Assembly (NCBI RefSeq): GCF_028609845.1
Contig: NZ_CP063191.1
Coordinates: forward strand, 2,046,001 to 2,110,000
Source: Corynebacterium heidelbergense
GTDB taxonomy: Bacteria > Actinomycetota > Actinomycetes > Mycobacteriales > Mycobacteriaceae
Reading direction: 5' to 3'
DNA length: 64,000 nucleotides
Shown here: one piece after another, positions 9,634 through 19,051 of the stretch
Position numbering within the stretch: position 1 is the stretch's first letter
Layout of the letters: the number at the start of each line of letters is the position of its first letter
Notes under the pieces: model-generated
The model's database searches: none
Told to the model about the DNA's origin: nothing
What the model saw: only the letters and a program-made list of their open reading frames with translations
Translations under genes and position numbers: made by a program

Positions 9634-9727
9634 GTACTGCCTTTCCGGAGGAGATCCGTAAGTCCTGCGGCTACACACTGTTGGTTGCGGGCGGGCCCTG
9701 CGGCGTCCCCGGTTGTCCGCCCGGCCA

Positions 9728-10540
9728 CTAGACCGGCAAGGTGGTGTCGGAGACGAAGACGGCCCGTAGCCATTCGACCATCATCGCCCACTGACCGGTG
9801 ACCAGCAAGATGCCCACGATCACCAGAGAGGCACCACCGATCATCTGAATGAGTCGCGAATGCCGCCGCAGCCACCCCACACCAGCCAAAATCTTGGACG
9901 ATCCCAGTGCTGCCAAGATGAACGGCGCCCCCAACCCCAGACAGTAGGCGACGATCAGGGCGACCCCCCGCAACGCCGTCATCCCCTGCGTTCCCGCAGA
10001 CACCGACACAATCGCCGCAAGCGTCGGGCCTAAGCATGGGGTCCACCCCAGCGCGAACACGGCCCCCAGCAGCGGGGCACCGGCGATGGTGGTCCACCTT
10101 TTCGGCGCCATCCGCCGCTCCGCCTGCAGCGGGCGGATAAACCCCATGAACACCACCCCCATGAGAATGGTCACTACCCCGCCGATGCGCATGAGCAGCT
10201 GCTGGTTGAGTGTTAGCACACTGAGTAGCCCAAAAACGGTCCCGGACGCGAGAACGAACACAACGGTGAACCCCACTACGAACAGAAGGGCGGCGGTGAC
10301 AACCCGTCCGCGCCGGGCCGTGACCTTGGCCCCCTCCCCCGTGAACTGCGTTTCCGCGCCAACCACCCCGGCAAGGTAGGAAATGTACCCGGGTACCAGG
10401 GGAATCACGCAGGGGGATGCGAAGGAGACTAGACCGGCAACGGCAGCGGCCAGCAGACCCAGGAGCAGCGGCCCGCTAGTCACCGTGTTGGCGAAGTGTT
10501 CCCCCCAGGACTGAGCAAGGGTGATGGTGGCGTGCGGCAC
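9728..10540 (-). CDS. ccdA: Cytochrome c biogenesis thiol:disulfide transporter CcdA
   Basis: Six-helix membrane protein that passes reducing equivalents from cytoplasmic thioredoxin to outside thiol oxidoreductases. The two redox cysteines are visible in FASPCVIPLVPGY near residue 43 and GWTPCLGPTLA near residue 170. The start is the GTG whose G overlaps the stop codon of the TlpA-like gene (TAGTG), giving 270 residues; the longer frame to 10585 lies inside the previous gene. Tight coupling to the TlpA-like gene fits its role as electron donor to that protein. Confidence 0.92.
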   Translation of the reverse strand: MPHATITLAQSWGEHFANTVTSGPLLLGLLAAAVAGLVSFASPCVIPLVPGYISYLAGVVGAETQFTGEGAKVTARRGRVVTAALLFVVGFTVVFVLASGTVFGLLSVLTLNQQLLMRIGGVVTILMGVVFMGFIRPLQAERRMAPKRWTTIAGAPLLGAVFALGWTPCLGPTLAAIVSVSAGTQGMTALRGVALIVAYCLGLGAPFILAALGSSKILAGVGWLRRHSRLIQMIGGASLVIVGILLVTGQWAMMVEWLRAVFVSDTTLPV

Positions 10541-11280
10541 TATTGCGGCCCCTGCTCCTTGGTCAGCGGCTCCACGACCTTCCACAATTGATCCTCAGTG
10601 ACTTCCTGCAGAAAGATGTGGGCCGGGCGGTGCTGTTTGTCCAACACGATGGTGGTGGGGATAACGGATGCGGGCACGCCACCTAGCGCCAGTGCGGATT
10701 TAAATGGCGGGTCGTAGATGGAGGGATAGGTAATACCGTTGTCCCGAACGAAGTCTGCCGCTTTATCCTTGGACGGATCTTTGACATTGATCCCGAGAAC
10801 GGTGCCTCGCTTCTGGGTGGTGAGTTTTTCGTGCACCCCTTGCAGGTCATCCGATTCGCTCCGGCACGGCCCGCACCACTGACCCCAGGAGTTAAGGACA
10901 ACTATCTGCCCTTGGTAGTCATCCAGGCTGATTTGCTTATCCCCAACGAGCGCCTGTCCCTTAATGTCACCTACCGGTTTTCTTTCGTTTTCCGGGTAAG
11001 AGATGCTGGTTTGGCCCCCGGGCGATACGAACTTGAAGGTTCCCCCTTGTCGTACCGCGTCTTTCCCCGCGGTGTTGTTGTCGCCGCATGCTGTGGCCCC
11101 GCCCAGGACCATCGTGGCGGCGGCAAGACCGGCAAGGAATGTCCGAACCCTCCTCTTGTGGCCAATACCGCCGACAGGAGAGACGCTGTGGGCGCTATCG
11201 GGGGGCGTATGGGTATCTCCGGTATTGGGGCGGCGGGTCGAGAGCGGCGTGGTGCGGTGGGTGGGGTTCATATTGTTCAT
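10540..11280 (-). CDS. TlpA/ResA-like extracytoplasmic thiol-disulfide oxidoreductase
   Basis: A 246-residue thioredoxin-fold protein that would reduce apocytochrome c cysteines, receiving electrons from CcdA. The active site is NSWGQWCGPCRSE (CGPC) near residue 137, and the cis-Pro region is VPASVIPTTIVLD. A signal segment with LGGATAC near residue 60 suggests a lipoprotein-like anchor. Two in-frame ATGs lie 9 nt apart at 11280 and 11271. The first overlaps the phosphatase stop (TGATG), so translation is coupled. It is the equivalent of Rv0526 in M. tuberculosis. Confidence 0.9.
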   Translation of the reverse strand: MNNMNPTHRTTPLSTRRPNTGDTHTPPDSAHSVSPVGGIGHKRRVRTFLAGLAAATMVLGGATACGDNNTAGKDAVRQGGTFKFVSPGGQTSISYPENERKPVGDIKGQALVGDKQISLDDYQGQIVVLNSWGQWCGPCRSESDDLQGVHEKLTTQKRGTVLGINVKDPSKDKAADFVRDNGITYPSIYDPPFKSALALGGVPASVIPTTIVLDKQHRPAHIFLQEVTEDQLWKVVEPLTKEQGPQ

Positions 11281-11885
11281 CAGATGTGTTGTGCGGGTTC
11301 GGCGTAGTGCACGTCAGCGAGGTCATTACCGTCGAAGATGAGGGAGGTTATGGACGCCAATTCACAGCGGCGTGCCGCGGGGTTATGCGCAAGCGGTTGG
11401 CCTTTCGCATGGCGCTGAACCATGACTATCGGTAGTTGGTGGCTGACCAGTACAGCCTCACGGCCTCGAGCTACTTCGCGCGCGCTGTCAATGGCGTCCA
11501 ACATCCGGGACAGGATGTCGGTGTAGGGCTCCCCCCAACTGGGCTGGGAGGGATCGCGCAGCAACGGCCAGAGCCTTGGGTTCCACAGAGCGGATCGAAC
11601 CCCCTTAATGTGGCGGCCCTCCAGCAGGTTTCCGGCCTCCAGCAGGCGCTTATCGGTCTTGACCTCAAGGCCCAGCTTGGCGGCGAAGGGGCGGGCGGTT
11701 TCCTGAGCTCGCTGCAACGGGGAGGAGGCCAGGTAGGTAACCCTGTGATCCGCGAGGTCCGCAGCGGCAGCGTGGGCCATGTTCCGTCCTCGTTCGGAGA
11801 TCCGGTAACCGGGGAGGCGCCCGTAGAGGATCTTCTCGGGGTTGTGCACTTCCCCGTGGCGGACGAGGTGGACGATTGTGGTCAT
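11280..11885 (-). CDS. Histidine phosphatase (phosphoglycerate-mutase-like)
   Basis: A 201-residue branch-1 histidine phosphatase. HLVRHGEVHNP at the N terminus holds the phospho-accepting His (RHG), ASSPLQRAQETARPFA holds the second Arg, and VLVSHQLPIVM the second His. The substrate is unknown; the orthologue in the same position in M. tuberculosis is Rv0525. It opens the tlpA-ccdA-resB operon: the next gene overlaps its stop by one base. TACACT lies 8 nt upstream of the ATG, so this promoter may drive the whole cytochrome c group. Confidence 0.88.
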   Translation of the reverse strand: MTTIVHLVRHGEVHNPEKILYGRLPGYRISERGRNMAHAAAADLADHRVTYLASSPLQRAQETARPFAAKLGLEVKTDKRLLEAGNLLEGRHIKGVRSALWNPRLWPLLRDPSQPSWGEPYTDILSRMLDAIDSAREVARGREAVLVSHQLPIVMVQRHAKGQPLAHNPAARRCELASITSLIFDGNDLADVHYAEPAQHI

Positions 11886-11981
11886 GGTTGATCAGTGTAG
11901 CGCCGGGGCCCCTAAACTCGGTGCGGTGGAGGTGAAGGCTTGTTGCCCGCGGCCGCGATATGGCGTCTTACGTCCCCCGCC

Positions 11982-13406
11982 TCAGCGCAGTGCCACCGTC
12001 GGCCCGTCCGACGGTGCAGGACGCGAACAAGAGTCCACTCCCGCAGCCAGCGAGCAGAACGCCGCCGGTCGATGCGGCCGATACCCCTCGGGCATACCCC
12101 CCTGCCGCACAACGTCCCGATACGCCGGAACGCTCGGGGTCTCCCGCCGGGTCAGCGACGGGTCCTCTTTAACGTCAACCCGCCACAAACCGAACCGCGG
12201 GCTGTAATCGCCCCACTCGTAGTTATCTACCAATGACCAGTGGTTATACCCGATTACGGGGATGCCATCAGCCTTAGCACGCTGCAACCAGTAAGCAACA
12301 TCCTGCAGGTAGTCCTCTGGAGCGTACCCATCTGCACGGGGCGCCCCGTTGTCGGTGGGCACGCCGTTCTCCACGATGTACAACGGCTTACCCGGAAAGA
12401 GCTGTTGATATTGCCGCAGGGCGTAGTAGATCCCGTCGGCTTCCGGCGTCACCTTGGCGAAGTCCCCGAATGCCGCGTACGTCGCGGAGAGGTTTCCCAG
12501 CGACACGTTGTAGTAGTAGTCGATGCCCACATAGTCCAAGAAAGGTTCCAGGCGCTTTTGGAAAATCTGGTACTGCCCGGGTGTCACAGTGGGCATGAAG
12601 GCGAAGTTCGTCGTGACCTGAGCTCCCGGGTTAGCCGCGTGAGCCGCCCGGTACCCAATCTCGTGCAGCTCTGCCATGGTGTTTAGGTATCGGGGCAGAT
12701 CCCCAATCTGGGCGAGCCCAATCTCCACGTCGTGGTTGAAAAACACGAAGGGCTCGTTCAAAGTCACCCACATCGTGCCGCTGCCTGCACCACCCCAACG
12801 CTTCGTGATGAATTCAGAAAAGCGGGTAAATTCCGCGCGAGCCAAGTCGCCGCTGATCCCTCCCCCGTCCACGACCCATCCCGGATAGACGTAGTGCAGC
12901 ATGGTGATCATGGGGATCATGCCATGGCTACGAATCTCCGCCATGACATCGTCGTAGTAGGCGACTTCCGCAGGATCGAAATAGCCCGGCCGGGGCTCCA
13001 GACGGGCCCAGTCCACGCTCAACCGGAAAGTGTTGATCCCCAGGGAGGCGGCATTAGCTATGTCCTCTTTGTACCTATGCCGAAAGTCAACGGCATTGCG
13101 CACGCCGTCGAAGTGCTTTGTGGTTCCCGGCAAACCGCCCGGTTCCTCGCGGTCCCCCGCCGCATAGCGTGACCAGTTGCTGTCGGCATTGCTGCCCTCC
13201 ACTTGAAACGCGCTCGTCGCCACACCCCAGTGGAACCCGTCCTCACGCACGGCCGAGGCGGCTTGTCCGGTGCCACGGGCGGTCGTGGCATCCCCAGCAA
13301 GTGCCACGCCCCCGCCGCCCACGGTGAAAGTCACCGCAACCGCCGAAGCAGCCAGAAAACTATTCGCACGCTGCGCAAAAGCGCGGCCAGGAGCCACGAT
13401 TCTCAT
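11982..13406 (-). CDS. Secreted glycoside hydrolase family 1 (beta-glucosidase-like)
   Basis: A 474-residue retaining glycosidase. After an N-terminal signal peptide (Arg start, hydrophobic AAVTFTVGGGGVALAG region) come GVATSAFQVEG, the acid/base Glu in TLNEPF near residue 218, the nucleophile Glu in YIVENGVP near residue 348, and WSLVDNYEWGDYSPRFGLW. All GH1 landmarks are present, so it should be active, probably on beta-glycosides outside the cell. Export is unusual because most bacterial GH1 enzymes are cytoplasmic. It lies between the cytochrome c operon and hemL, with a TATATT/GGAG region just before its ATG. The substrate is not predictable. Confidence 0.88.
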   Translation of the reverse strand: MRIVAPGRAFAQRANSFLAASAVAVTFTVGGGGVALAGDATTARGTGQAASAVREDGFHWGVATSAFQVEGSNADSNWSRYAAGDREEPGGLPGTTKHFDGVRNAVDFRHRYKEDIANAASLGINTFRLSVDWARLEPRPGYFDPAEVAYYDDVMAEIRSHGMIPMITMLHYVYPGWVVDGGGISGDLARAEFTRFSEFITKRWGGAGSGTMWVTLNEPFVFFNHDVEIGLAQIGDLPRYLNTMAELHEIGYRAAHAANPGAQVTTNFAFMPTVTPGQYQIFQKRLEPFLDYVGIDYYYNVSLGNLSATYAAFGDFAKVTPEADGIYYALRQYQQLFPGKPLYIVENGVPTDNGAPRADGYAPEDYLQDVAYWLQRAKADGIPVIGYNHWSLVDNYEWGDYSPRFGLWRVDVKEDPSLTRRETPSVPAYRDVVRQGGMPEGYRPHRPAAFCSLAAGVDSCSRPAPSDGPTVALR

Positions 13407-13503
13407 GGCTCCAATATAACTACCCCCACCCTTCCCGCCCTACACCGGGGTTAGCAAAAGGTGTACTACGGGGGCCCGCTGGGTGAACCTCCGGTAAAGC
13501 CCG

Positions 13504-14019
13504 CTACTTCAGATCGATGACCTTCGTCCCGTCATCCTCCTTCTCCTCCTGCGTATCCCCGGTCATCGCCTTCACCGTCTTGATCGCCGTCCCCACCAGG
13601 GAGCCCCCACCCCACAGCTCTGCGGTATCACCATGCACCCGAACAGCAACGTTGTTCGGGTTCTCCGGCCCGCCCTCCATGAACATGCCGGAAGCTCGGG
13701 ACCATAGCTGCTCCACCAGTGCGTTATCCTCGACGATTTCCGCAGTGCCCGCGAAGGAAACCCACGCCTTCTTCGAGGCATAAGCGATATTGACGTGGGG
13801 ATTCTGTCGCACATCCCGAGTAAAGGAATTGTCCTTCGTGGTGAGGAACACCACGTCCCCGCTGTCCTCTGCCCGCTGGGTGGAAAACGGGCGGCTGATC
13901 AAGCGGCCCTCGTGTTCGGAATCGTGAGTGGTAACCATTGCCACCCCGACGTCCTCAATGATCTTGTTCAGCTCGTCAATCTGGTCGGCCTGATCTGATG
14001 TCTGCGCATCCTGTGACAT
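13504..14019 (-). CDS. Pyridoxamine 5'-phosphate oxidase-fold (general stress protein 26-like)
   Basis: A 171-residue flavin- or cofactor-binding split-barrel protein. The segment EDVGVAMVTTHD...GRLISRPFSTQ followed by VVFLTTKDNSFTRDV and NIAYASKKAWVSFAGTAEIV is typical of the general stress FMN-binding group rather than true PdxH. The N terminus is acidic and polar; the C terminus is charged. The frame starts at GTG 14037, but the ATG at 14019 has TAAGCT exactly 7 nt upstream, so I use it. It lies downstream of hemL, 68 bases apart, on the same strand. Role unknown. Confidence 0.85.
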   Translation of the reverse strand: MSQDAQTSDQADQIDELNKIIEDVGVAMVTTHDSEHEGRLISRPFSTQRAEDSGDVVFLTTKDNSFTRDVRQNPHVNIAYASKKAWVSFAGTAEIVEDNALVEQLWSRASGMFMEGGPENPNNVAVRVHGDTAELWGGGSLVGTAIKTVKAMTGDTQEEKEDDGTKVIDLK

Positions 14020-14026
14020 AGCGCCC

Positions 14027-14032
14027 AGCTTA
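14027..14032 (-). promoter_or_regulatory. -10 element of leaderless PNPOx-like gene promoter
   Basis: TAAGCT on the minus strand, then 7 nt, then ATG. It decides the start at 14019 instead of the upstream GTG. Confidence 0.55.
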
Positions 14033-14087
14033 GACACAATCGGCCCAGGCCCCCCCTCTGACCCAGCCGACCTATTCCCACCCCTTC

Positions 14088-15464
14088 TTAGGCCCCCGGC
14101 CCCTGCGCCTGTTTGGCCGCTTTAGCACCCGCCCGTGCAGCGACTTCGATGCGCTCGAAATCGGCGTCCGTCAGCGCGGTAGACACAAACCACGTTTCAA
14201 ACACGCTCGGCGGGGCAAAGACTCCGTTATCCAGCATTGCGTGGAAAAACGCGGGGAAACGGAAAGTATCCGCGGCCTGCATATCCGCGAAGTTGGCGCC
14301 CTCCCCCTCGGCAAAGCGAACGGACAGCATATTGCCCGCCCGCTGGATGTGATGAACCACCGACTCCTCGGACAGCGCAGAAGAAAGGATATCCGCCAGC
14401 TTGTCGGCATTGTTGTCCAGCGCCCGGTAGGTGGCGTCGTCCGCCAATTTTAAGGACGCCAACCCCGCAGCCACGGCCACCGGATTCCCCGACAACGTCC
14501 CCGCCTGATACACCGGCCCGACTGGAGCCAAGTGGTCCATGATCTCCGCACGCCCCCCAAAAGCCGCAGCCGGCAACCCGCCGGAGACCACCTTGCCGAA
14601 AGTCGTCAGATCCCCCGCAACCCCATCGAGCCCATACCATCCCTGCCGGGACACCCGGAAACCCGTCATCACCTCGTCGATGATGAGTAAAGCGCCGTGG
14701 GCGTGGGCGACCTCCTTGAGCTCGGCATTGAAACCGTGCGGGTTCACCGCGCCCATGTTGCCTGCGGCTCCCTCCACGATGATCGCGGCGATCTCATCCC
14801 CACACCGCTCAAAGGCTTCCCGTACCGCCGCGATATCGCGATAGGGCACCACAATCGTGTCCTTCGCCGCCGCCTGGGTGATCCCCGGGGAATCGGGCAG
14901 GCCCAAAGTGGCCACACCGGATCCCGCCGCGACCAGTAGCGAGTCGACGTGGCCGTGGTAACAACCCTCGAACTTCAGGATCTTGTCCCGGCCAGTGAAC
15001 CCCCGAGCCAGGCGCACAGCGGACATCGTGGCCTCCGTACCGGAATTCACCAGCCGCGCCTTTTCGATGCTGGTGCGCTCCCGAATGACCTTAACGAGCT
15101 CCACCTCCCGCTCCGTGGGGGCACCGTAGGACAGGCCCCGGCTCGCGGCCTCCTGCACGGCCTCCACGATCTGGGGATGGGCATGCCCGTGGATCATCGG
15201 CCCCCAGGAGCAGAACAGGTCCACGTAGGAGTTCCCGTCCTCGTCGATGAGCTGGGACCCCTTCGCGCGGGTGATGAACGGCGGCGTGCCGCCCACAGAC
15301 CCGAACGCCCGGACGGGGGAATTCACGCCCCCGGGGATCAATTCCTCCGCATGGGCCATCGCCCGCCGGGAGCGGTCGTGGGAAAGCCCCCTCGTAGTTG
15401 CGCCTGGGGCGGCGGGGGAGGAGGCGGACGAGGACAAGGGACGGTCAGCGGATTGCGAGGACAT
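14088..15464 (-). CDS. hemL: Glutamate-1-semialdehyde 2,1-aminomutase
   Basis: PLP enzyme that turns glutamate 1-semialdehyde into 5-aminolevulinate, the step after HemA in the C5 route. [12 protein letters not shown] opens the domain, [16 protein letters not shown] is the substrate-loop region, [10 protein letters not shown] holds the PLP-ring Asp, and [19 protein letters not shown] holds the Schiff-base Lys. It has 458 residues after a Ser/Pro-rich N-terminal leader of about 30 residues. TAGAGT lies exactly 7 nt before this ATG, so it has its own leaderless promoter although it lies downstream of the ATPase-like gene. hemE and hemY, which accompany it in C. glutamicum, are not here. Confidence 0.95.
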   Translation of the reverse strand: MSSQSADRPLSSSASSPAAPGATTRGLSHDRSRRAMAHAEELIPGGVNSPVRAFGSVGGTPPFITRAKGSQLIDEDGNSYVDLFCSWGPMIHGHAHPQIVEAVQEAASRGLSYGAPTEREVELVKVIRERTSIEKARLVNSGTEATMSAVRLARGFTGRDKILKFEGCYHGHVDSLLVAAGSGVATLGLPDSPGITQAAAKDTIVVPYRDIAAVREAFERCGDEIAAIIVEGAAGNMGAVNPHGFNAELKEVAHAHGALLIIDEVMTGFRVSRQGWYGLDGVAGDLTTFGKVVSGGLPAAAFGGRAEIMDHLAPVGPVYQAGTLSGNPVAVAAGLASLKLADDATYRALDNNADKLADILSSALSEESVVHHIQRAGNMLSVRFAEGEGANFADMQAADTFRFPAFFHAMLDNGVFAPPSVFETWFVSTALTDADFERIEVAARAGAKAAKQAQGPGA

Positions 15465-15471
15465 GCTCCAC

Positions 15472-15477
15472 ACTCTA
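15472..15477 (-). promoter_or_regulatory. -10 element of leaderless hemL promoter
   Basis: TAGAGT on the minus strand, 7 nt, then the hemL ATG. The hexamer is identical to that of rmlC. Confidence 0.6.
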
Positions 15478-15551
15478 GGCGCGAATGATGGGCACGGGTC
15501 CGGCGGGTGCCAGGCCCGGGGCCGGGGTCCGGCCGAGGTCTGGCGCAGAAC

Positions 15552-18389
15552 CTACGGTCGACCGGACGGCTGCATCTCCTTCAGGCGCCGCTTTTCCCGG
15601 TCCTGGCGCAAGCGCTGCCACCAGCCCTCCCACGTATGGGTGTGCCGCATCCGCCGATCCACGTAGTGCGGGGAAATGATGCGGGCACTGCGCCGCTCGA
15701 TGAGCGCGGAACTAGCCAGCATCGCCGCCGTGGCCAGCAACGGATTGAGCACTCCCGAAACCGCTCCAAGCAGGGCAATCGCATTGTAGGCCCAGGACAA
15801 CCAGATGTTCCAGTCCACCGTGTTTCGCACATGGCGGACGAGGTTGACGACCTCTGGAATACTGCTGACGTCCCGGCGGATCATCACGACGTCCGCATCT
15901 ACCCGGTCCACGCCGTCCGGGCTGGCCAATCCCCGTTGACCCGAGCGGCCCAAATCCCCCATCAAAATGCCTACATCGGCTACCCGCAGGGCAGGCAAAA
16001 TATCGGCGTCGCCCACCATCGCCACGCGCGAACCTTGGGCGTGAACACCCCGCACCGTAGCTTCCTTGCGGTTGGGTGCGATGCCCGCCAACACTGTGGA
16101 GATTCCCAAGGAGTCGGCGATCCGGCGGGCCACGGGGTACGGGTCCCGGGACATCATGTGGGTCTCAATCCCCATGTCCTCCAGAGCATCTACAGCATCC
16201 GAAGCGTCCGCCTTGAAGCTGTCCGTCAGGGTGATCACGCCACGGTCCATCCCTTGCCAGCTCACCACCACCGGGCTGCCACCAGACAGGGCAGCGTCTG
16301 CGAGGCGGTGGTCCCTCAGCTCCCCCATATCTCGCGGTCGCCACACGCTCGCGCGCACTTTCCGGGGAGCGCTGGCACTGGCGGGCTGGGCTGCGCCGGA
16401 GGGCCCGGTTCCGCCAGAGCGTTGGGGACGGCCGACGACGGCCCCGGGCAACTGGACCTGGCCGGAGAATGTTCCATCCGCACTAATGCTGGCATTGGAA
16501 ACCGGCAACACCGCGGGCAGGCCACCGGCCCCGTCCTCTCCGGCATTGCCCGCGGCATCCCGAGCCTCCCGGTCCGCCCGCACAATCGCGGCGGACACGG
16601 TGTGCTTGGAGTCCATGCACAGCGCAGCCGCCACGCGCAGGACCAAGTCGCAATCCTCCCCGGCCGCCGGGGTCACACTCGTCACCTTCATGGGTCCGTT
16701 GGTCAGGGTGCCCACCCGGTTGAAGATGATGGATTCCACCTCCGCCAAGCGGTGGATCGTCGCCGTGTCCCGCAACAGCACCCCCTGCGCCGCGGCCCGG
16801 CCCACCCCTAACCGCAACGCCAGCGGCGCAGAAACCGCCAAAGCCACGGGAGCCACTGCGACGAGGATGGACAGGGTCGTCGCCACCGCTGCCGTAAGCG
16901 ATCCAGCGACGAGCCACCAAATGCCAAAGTTGCTTAAGCCCAACACCACTGCCCACGGAACCAGCAGGCTGGCCGACCGGTTAGCCAGGTGCATCACGTG
17001 ATTCTCGTCCCGGGCTGCGGAATGCACCCACCGATACATGGAAGCCAGGCGCGTGCGCGAACCCGTGGCTCGCACCCGCACCTTGAGAGCATCCCCGTGA
17101 TTCGTGGCCCCGGCGAAGATTGGCTCCCCCACCGTCAGTAGCACGGTGCGATTAACCCCACCCACGGGGCCCAAATCCACCTCTGACTTACCGCTGATGA
17201 CCTCCCCATCGCTGGGGCACACGGCCCCCGGTTCCACGATGATATCGTCGCCCTGCCGGATCTCGGTGGTCGAGACCTCCTTGCGCACCGGCGTCGACTT
17301 CCGGCCGCGGCGAACCACGGTGATCATGTGGGCGGCTGGGGGCTGCAAGATACTCAATGCGGACTTACTGCGCAGGAAAGTACGCCGGGAGAGCAACCGG
17401 CCAAAGAGCAGGAGGATAGTTACCCCGCAGGCCACGTCCAAAAAGATGGCCTCTGCGTGGGGGCGATACAACCACCCCCGAGCCAGCCACACCTGCACGC
17501 TGCGCCACGTGGGATCCCCGGCACGGGTGCTGAGCAGGGACAGCACCGAAAAGCCGTAGGCCGCCATGATCGCGATACTGCTGGCACCGTCCAGCGCGGA
17601 TTGCCCCCGCCTAGCCCCGCCAATCATGGCCCGGTGGAAGGGGGCTGCGCAGAAGAAGACGACCGGCGTGGCCAGCGCCAGGCACACCCACTGCCAGTAG
17701 TCGAACTGCCAACCGCTGTTCAACTGCAGCACGAGGACCGGGGTCCCCAGCAGGACCGCGAGGAGCAACTTCGTGGGGGTGATGAGCTCCCGCGCAGTGT
17801 GCAAGCCCTCGGTGCCTTCAAAGGGGGAGGGGCGATGGGATCCCAGCAGCAGTGGGGTGCTGCCGCGCTTGCGCCGCTCAGCTTCGATCGCGGCCCGCTT
17901 GTGGGCGTCCGAGTGGCGGCGCATCCGACGGCGGGGGTCCGGCAGGTCCAGCCGAGCCGATCGCCGGCGCAACGAGGACGGGGTGAGATACCCGGTGACC
18001 CCAAAGCGTTCGAGGTGCTGCCGGATCGCGTCCGGGCCAATGTGGTCCTGCGCGGAGATCCACACTGTGCTCGTGGAGTACACAACGACCGCCTCGATGC
18101 CCTCCACGATGTTGAGATCCCGTTCCAGGGCGGACGCGGTGACGGCATTGTCCAGGCCGTCGATGCGGAACGCGAAAGAGGTCAGCCCCCGCCCGCTGCG
18201 TTCTGCAAGACGGCGGGAGGAAGCGGTGCGGTCGGTGTCTGAGAGCCGGACGCCAGCCCGGCGCGCTGCCTCTCGAGCCTCCGCGATGGCCCGTTCCGCG
18301 CGCCGGACCGGGGCGTCCACAATGGGAACGCCGGACGATTCCGCTGCGGAGCGCGAGGGCTCCCCGGTGGGTTGAGAATGGGTGGCCAC
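15552..18389 (-). CDS. Degenerate P1B-type ATPase homologue (catalytic motifs lost)
   Basis: A 945-residue protein with the whole P1B-ATPase plan: an N-terminal HMA-like domain (residues 69-132), about 8 membrane helices, actuator, phosphorylation and nucleotide domains. Every key motif is altered. GMxCxxC of the metal domain reads GLDNAVTA (78-85); TGE reads SGK (399-401); CPC reads APV (513-515); the phosphorylated DKTGTLT reads NRVGTLT (557-563); EHP reads KHT (595-597); GDGxND reads GDADILP (793-799). It therefore should not pump ions. The frame is long, unbroken and of normal length, so it is kept as a protein, not a pseudogene. It lies in the hem cluster between two membrane proteins and hemL and may be a scaffold or sensor there. 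Starts with GTG. Confidence 0.88.
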   Translation of the reverse strand: MATHSQPTGEPSRSAAESSGVPIVDAPVRRAERAIAEAREAARRAGVRLSDTDRTASSRRLAERSGRGLTSFAFRIDGLDNAVTASALERDLNIVEGIEAVVVYSTSTVWISAQDHIGPDAIRQHLERFGVTGYLTPSSLRRRSARLDLPDPRRRMRRHSDAHKRAAIEAERRKRGSTPLLLGSHRPSPFEGTEGLHTARELITPTKLLLAVLLGTPVLVLQLNSGWQFDYWQWVCLALATPVVFFCAAPFHRAMIGGARRGQSALDGASSIAIMAAYGFSVLSLLSTRAGDPTWRSVQVWLARGWLYRPHAEAIFLDVACGVTILLLFGRLLSRRTFLRSKSALSILQPPAAHMITVVRRGRKSTPVRKEVSTTEIRQGDDIIVEPGAVCPSDGEVISGKSEVDLGPVGGVNRTVLLTVGEPIFAGATNHGDALKVRVRATGSRTRLASMYRWVHSAARDENHVMHLANRSASLLVPWAVVLGLSNFGIWWLVAGSLTAAVATTLSILVAVAPVALAVSAPLALRLGVGRAAAQGVLLRDTATIHRLAEVESIIFNRVGTLTNGPMKVTSVTPAAGEDCDLVLRVAAALCMDSKHTVSAAIVRADREARDAAGNAGEDGAGGLPAVLPVSNASISADGTFSGQVQLPGAVVGRPQRSGGTGPSGAAQPASASAPRKVRASVWRPRDMGELRDHRLADAALSGGSPVVVSWQGMDRGVITLTDSFKADASDAVDALEDMGIETHMMSRDPYPVARRIADSLGISTVLAGIAPNRKEATVRGVHAQGSRVAMVGDADILPALRVADVGILMGDLGRSGQRGLASPDGVDRVDADVVMIRRDVSSIPEVVNLVRHVRNTVDWNIWLSWAYNAIALLGAVSGVLNPLLATAAMLASSALIERRSARIISPHYVDRRMRHTHTWEGWWQRLRQDREKRRLKEMQPSGRP

Positions 18390-18415
18390 GATGGATATCC
18401 GGTTCTATTGGGTGT

Positions 18416-18949
18416 TCATCGGTCTCGCTGGTTGCCCGGGGGATCATCCAGGGGGTCTCGCCACAGGCTGTGCCGCACAAAGAACGTTTGAAGCCCCGGG
18501 CGGTACATCAGCAGGCATGCCACGGCCAGCAACAGAGCCAGCACCGCCTGCCCCGTAGCTGCAATCTTGAGCACCCAACCCCCCAGCATGAAAAACATCG
18601 CGAGCACGCTGAGGCCGAGGATGATGCGCCTGCACCCGTTAGATCCCTTGCGCAGCCCGGGAGCCAGACCCACGATGGGAACGCCCAGCAAAATCAGCAG
18701 CACTCCGAGCAGGCGCACATTGCGGACCACGAAGTCCATGCGTTCCTGCTCTTGGGGGCTGGCGGCGGTGCGGTTCCAGTTGAGCTGGAACATTCCCACC
18801 GCGCTGAGCACCATGGCGCAGCCCACAATGATGAACAAGACGAACGCGATCACGACCTGGCGAGGGGTGGGGTCCCCTGCCTTCCACTCCTCGACGGAAC
18901 GGTTGCGATCGCCCTCCGGCGGGACCAGGGAGGGGAACATGGTGGGCAC
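18416..18949 (-). CDS. Four-helix membrane protein in the haem cluster
   Basis: A 177-residue protein with four hydrophobic segments (near residues 30-52, 77-97, 108-128 and 132-150) and polar ends. No family is recognised. I take the GTG ending at 18949 because AGGAG lies about 10 nt upstream; an ATG 9 bases further in is the alternative. It lies 26 bases upstream of the ATPase-like gene and 102 bases after the next membrane protein, all on one strand, which suggests co-expression with hemB and the pseudo-ATPase. Confidence 0.7.
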   Translation of the reverse strand: MPTMFPSLVPPEGDRNRSVEEWKAGDPTPRQVVIAFVLFIIVGCAMVLSAVGMFQLNWNRTAASPQEQERMDFVVRNVRLLGVLLILLGVPIVGLAPGLRKGSNGCRRIILGLSVLAMFFMLGGWVLKIAATGQAVLALLLAVACLLMYRPGLQTFFVRHSLWRDPLDDPPGNQRDR

Positions 18950-19051
18950 GGTGGGCAGTCTCCTCTGGGACAGGGTGCAAGGGGGGCCTGGTTGTTGTGG
19001 GTCCTGGTTGTCAACGTATCTGCGGACTTGCCCGCTTTGTTCAGTTCCGCG

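Noticed and set aside
15507..16811. 434-codon frame opposite the ATPase-like gene
   Set aside because: No domain, composition skewed to His, Gly and Arg; the minus strand carries the real protein.
15552..18389. Calling the ATPase-like gene a pseudogene
   Set aside because: Full-length open frame, intact membrane segments and no frameshift; loss is confined to catalytic motifs, which suggests a pseudoenzyme.
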